Shown here: positions 61,893 to 64,000 of the stretch, one piece after another
How positions within the stretch are numbered: the first letter of the stretch is position 1
Layout: each line of letters opens with the position of its first letter
Assembly: GCF_009761675.1 (NCBI RefSeq)
Contig: NZ_QUZH01000015.1
Coordinates: 124,001-188,000, forward strand
Length of the DNA: 64,000 nucleotides
Direction: 5' to 3'
From: Bhargavaea sp. CC-171006
Lineage (GTDB): Bacteria; Bacillota; Bacilli; Bacillales_A; Planococcaceae
Position numbers and translations under genes: made by a program
Notes under the pieces: generated by a model
What the model saw: only the letters and a program-made list of their open reading frames with translations
Databases searched by the model: none
Told to the model about the DNA's origin: nothing

Positions 61893-62696
61893 CTACTGTT
61901 CTTCTTCTTCTGTGTCTGGTTCGGAAAGTTTGTCCATTATCTTATTATCCACTGCGTTGACGAAGTGATCGGCCGTAGTGCCATCGTCCAATTCTACATG
62001 AATATGCCAGGTCGGCACCAGTACTTGCGTCTGAGTTAACTGCACAAGCGGAGAGTAGCCCAGTTTCACTTCCCTGACGTCGGAACCCGGCTGCAGACTG
62101 CCCGACCGGGACAGCAAGCTGATTGCCTGGAGAGGCGTATTCAGGGTTTTCTTTTCGTTAATATCCTTCAGATTGTACAACATGGACTGCTCGTACCGGG
62201 TGACTTCCCGTTCTGCATTCCAATGGACGGTCAGCGTCGAATTCTCATTATAAAAGATTGTTCTGCCGTCATATTCCTGGAAAAAGGTCGCAACCCGATT
62301 TTCCTCATCCACTTCCCATAGCGTGTAATCCTTGCCGTTCGTCACATATTTTTCAAGGAAGTCCTCAAAGTTCAGCTTGCCTTTACTGTCTTCCAGGCCA
62401 AACGGTTCCTCGAGCTCTGAAATGAGTGTATTTTCCCCAGTAATCCTGGGCGTCTGGCCTGCCAGTTCCCTCAGCTCTGTCGTGCTGACAGGCATCAATT
62501 CGCCGGAAACACGAAAGGCTTCCTTGGTCTCCGGAAGATCACCGTAAGTGATATCGTCCACCCTCAGCCGGTCTTCAATGCTCGTTTCACCAAGCACCTC
62601 GAGATTTTCGGACCGGTTCAAATATAGCGAGAACAGGAAAACATTCAGGATGGCGAATACGACGATGAAAATGGTCTTTGTCTTACTCCAGTCCAC
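61893..62696 (-). CDS. walI: WalI (YycI), regulator of WalK
   Basis: This 267-residue membrane protein has one N-terminal helix (about 5-25: [22 protein letters not shown]) and an extracytoplasmic domain of the YycH/YycI fold. Together with WalH it holds the kinase WalK in check through helix contacts. I choose GTG 62696 because GGAGG lies eight bases upstream and the family starts at this point; a GTG at 62705 would sit on the ribosome binding site. It overlaps walH by 14 bases. Confidence 0.92.
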   Translation of the reverse strand: MDWSKTKTIFIVVFAILNVFLFSLYLNRSENLEVLGETSIEDRLRVDDITYGDLPETKEAFRVSGELMPVSTTELRELAGQTPRITGENTLISELEEPFGLEDSKGKLNFEDFLEKYVTNGKDYTLWEVDEENRVATFFQEYDGRTIFYNENSTLTVHWNAEREVTRYEQSMLYNLKDINEKKTLNTPLQAISLLSRSGSLQPGSDVREVKLGYSPLVQLTQTQVLVPTWHIHVELDDGTTADHFVNAVDNKIMDKLSEPDTEEEEQ

Positions 62697-64000
62697 TCCT
62701 GCCACCTCCTGTTCCGGCTTTTTTCACAGGATACCATTCCCCGCTCTCCTCGTAGAACCAAGCCGGCTCCAGCGTGTATAACGTTTCTTCATTTCGCTGG
62801 AGTTCGTATCCCCGGACAATGTCACTTACATGATCAAAGTCGACTTCCGGTTGTTGACGAAGGTATTCCGCCACATCCGTTCCGGCCGGAAGGCGTTTTT
62901 CCGAACTTTCCGGGAGGGGTTGACCCAGCTGGTAATAAGGTCTTGAATAGCTGGAGATTTGGCCGTTGCCCCAGATCTGGGTGATTTCAGTGAAAGTAAG
63001 CGAGCTATCACTGAAAACGGGGTACCCCTCGACCTCCATCCGGTATTTGATCAGTTTACGGAGCGGGTCCATCGAGGACAGGACGAAGTCATTGGTCCAG
63101 CCTCCATGCTTGTTGACGAAATTCATACTGTCCAGAAGAAGTTCACTTGGGATGGAAACCCCTTCATTTTCACTTCTCATACTGATATTCGTAAATTTCA
63201 ATGTTTTCATCTGTGTATCAACGATCATCTGGTAATTGATATCAAAGTATTTTTCCGAATGCTCACCGAAGGGTTCCTTCTTTACCATGCTTATATCAGG
63301 GAACAGCGCTTCACTGAAGTCTGAAGGACTGATATCCTGCTGGAAGAAGGTCATGTTGCTGACCGAATTACTTGTTGCGGGAAGATAAAGCGTCCTGGCT
63401 GTTTCACGCTCGACTGCGGCAAAAGGTTCGTACTCTTCGGCTCCCGCCATAAGGCTGCTCAGCCGTTCCGGCTTCACTCCGGTCACATGGGCTGTAAATC
63501 TCCGCCCGCCGTCTGCTCCGATAAAGTGGACAAGACCGATGTCCGATTGTGTTTCAATGACAACCTGGCTGAAGCTTGACTCTGTCGTCACTGAATCACT
63601 GAACCGGAACAGACTGTCCACGACTCCGAACGGAATAGGAGACCGGAAAAAGAGCGTAACGGATTCGGGCTGGCTGATGATTTCGTCCGCCTCATCTGCT
63701 GTGATCTCCTTGTCAGCCTCGGCCAGGTTCTGGAATGACCAGGTCTTCATGAAGTCCATCAGCGTCTTGATGTCCTCCCTGTCCGTGGTGCCGGTTATGC
63801 CGTCCCGGGAAGTGGAGATTATCTTGTAGGGAAGTATTACTTCACTGAGTTTCTGTTTATCCCCGAGGGTGATTTCAGATGTCGGTGACTGTTCGATCGG
63901 CTCGTAATTGGGACGGAATGTCCATATGGAGAAAGTCAGTGTGACGCTAAGAAGGATAAGGAGAATGAGGACTGCCGTTTTGATATGCTCTATATATTTC
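62683..64000 (-). CDS. walH: WalH (YycH), regulator of WalK, cut at the right edge
   Basis: The visible 439 residues cover essentially the whole protein; only two bases of the start codon lie beyond position 64000. It begins KYIEHIKTAVLILLILLSVT, the single membrane helix typical of YycH, followed by the large extracytoplasmic domain. With WalI it restrains WalK. The internal ATG at 63759 is not the start, because the frame continues without a stop and the family N terminus is found upstream. walK and walR should lie to the right. Confidence 0.93.
   Translation of the reverse strand, partial: KYIEHIKTAVLILLILLSVTLTFSIWTFRPNYEPIEQSPTSEITLGDKQKLSEVILPYKIISTSRDGITGTTDREDIKTLMDFMKTWSFQNLAEADKEITADEADEIISQPESVTLFFRSPIPFGVVDSLFRFSDSVTTESSFSQVVIETQSDIGLVHFIGADGGRRFTAHVTGVKPERLSSLMAGAEEYEPFAAVERETARTLYLPATSNSVSNMTFFQQDISPSDFSEALFPDISMVKKEPFGEHSEKYFDINYQMIVDTQMKTLKFTNISMRSENEGVSIPSELLLDSMNFVNKHGGWTNDFVLSSMDPLRKLIKYRMEVEGYPVFSDSSLTFTEITQIWGNGQISSYSRPYYQLGQPLPESSEKRLPAGTDVAEYLRQQPEVDFDHVSDIVRGYELQRNEETLYTLEPAWFYEESGEWYPVKKAGTGGGRSGLE

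Noticed and set aside
1-64000. tRNA, rRNA genes or prophage genes
   Set aside because: I looked for tRNA T-loop sequences, rRNA segments and integrase or phage structural genes and saw none that I could support.

Overview
The window looks like a stretch of chromosome from a high-G+C member of the Bacillales (Bacillota), most probably a Planococcaceae-type organism. This is inferred from the Staphylococcus-like narGHJI-nreABC block, a tRNA-Trp T-box in front of the trp operon, BirA-controlled bioY-bioB, a CitST-type two-component system beside a CitMHS transporter, and the walH-walI-walJ / htrA / CxxH-CxxC / rlmH block that lies near oriC in Firmicutes. I cannot name the species from sequence alone. 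By eye the base composition is GC-rich over most of the window, with AT-richer islands around 33.9-36 kb, 52.5-52.9 kb and 55-59 kb.

Layout. 0-12 kb: dissimilatory nitrate respiration. A cut-off hemerythrin-like gene is followed, reading along the minus strand from its promoter, by narG-H-J-I-nreA-B-C, then by a 600-base intergenic region with two abutting 20-bp-period repeat arrays, and by the molybdate importer modA-B-C. NreC-like palindromes sit in front of narG and between modA and a divergent hemerythrin/SEC-C-TPR gene pair (11.8-14.1 kb). 14-24 kb: a DUF4003-like gene, the complete trpE-G-D-C-F-B-A operon behind a T-box, and the PBP4-type gene dacC. 24-34 kb: mgtE and a run of small metabolic or housekeeping genes (GNAT, VOC, nicotinamidase, CoA-transferase, LytTR regulator, flavin reductase, methyltransferase, DinB, serine hydrolase). 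34-37 kb: a NorB-like exporter, a small secreted protein flanked by copies of a repeat array, and an aminoglycoside-phosphotransferase-like gene with a decayed 3' duplicate. 37-47 kb: LysE exporter, bioY-bioB with two BirA boxes, pgeF-like gene, TPR gene, citrate two-component system and transporter, and an MBL-hydrolase/aspartate-dehydrogenase pair. 46.8-47.0 kb: a MITE-like element. 47-52.5 kb: YlmA-type ABC ATPase and pstS-C-A-B-phoU behind a PhoP box. 52.5-55 kb: an ECF-transporter S-component with a structured leader that locks its ribosome binding site, and mqo. 55-59 kb: DUF378, rluF, small genes, a P-loop kinase and a Zn-type dehydrogenase. 59-64 kb: rlmH, CxxH/CxxC protein, htrA, walJ, walI and walH (cut by the right edge), with DnaA boxes clustered around the rlmH-htrA interval.

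How the genes work together. NarGHI reduces nitrate at the membrane, NarJ matures it, NreABC senses nitrate and oxygen, ModABC supplies molybdenum for the cofactor, and shared NreC-like boxes suggest that the hemerythrin/SEC-C pair belongs to the same anaerobic response. The trp genes make tryptophan from chorismate, but TrpG has lost its nucleophilic cysteine. The most unusual items are the 20-bp-period arrays (9.1-9.5 kb and 35.3-36.2 kb), the candidate riboswitch at 52.85-52.95 kb, the catalytically degenerate TrpG, and a lipoprotein-type HtrA.
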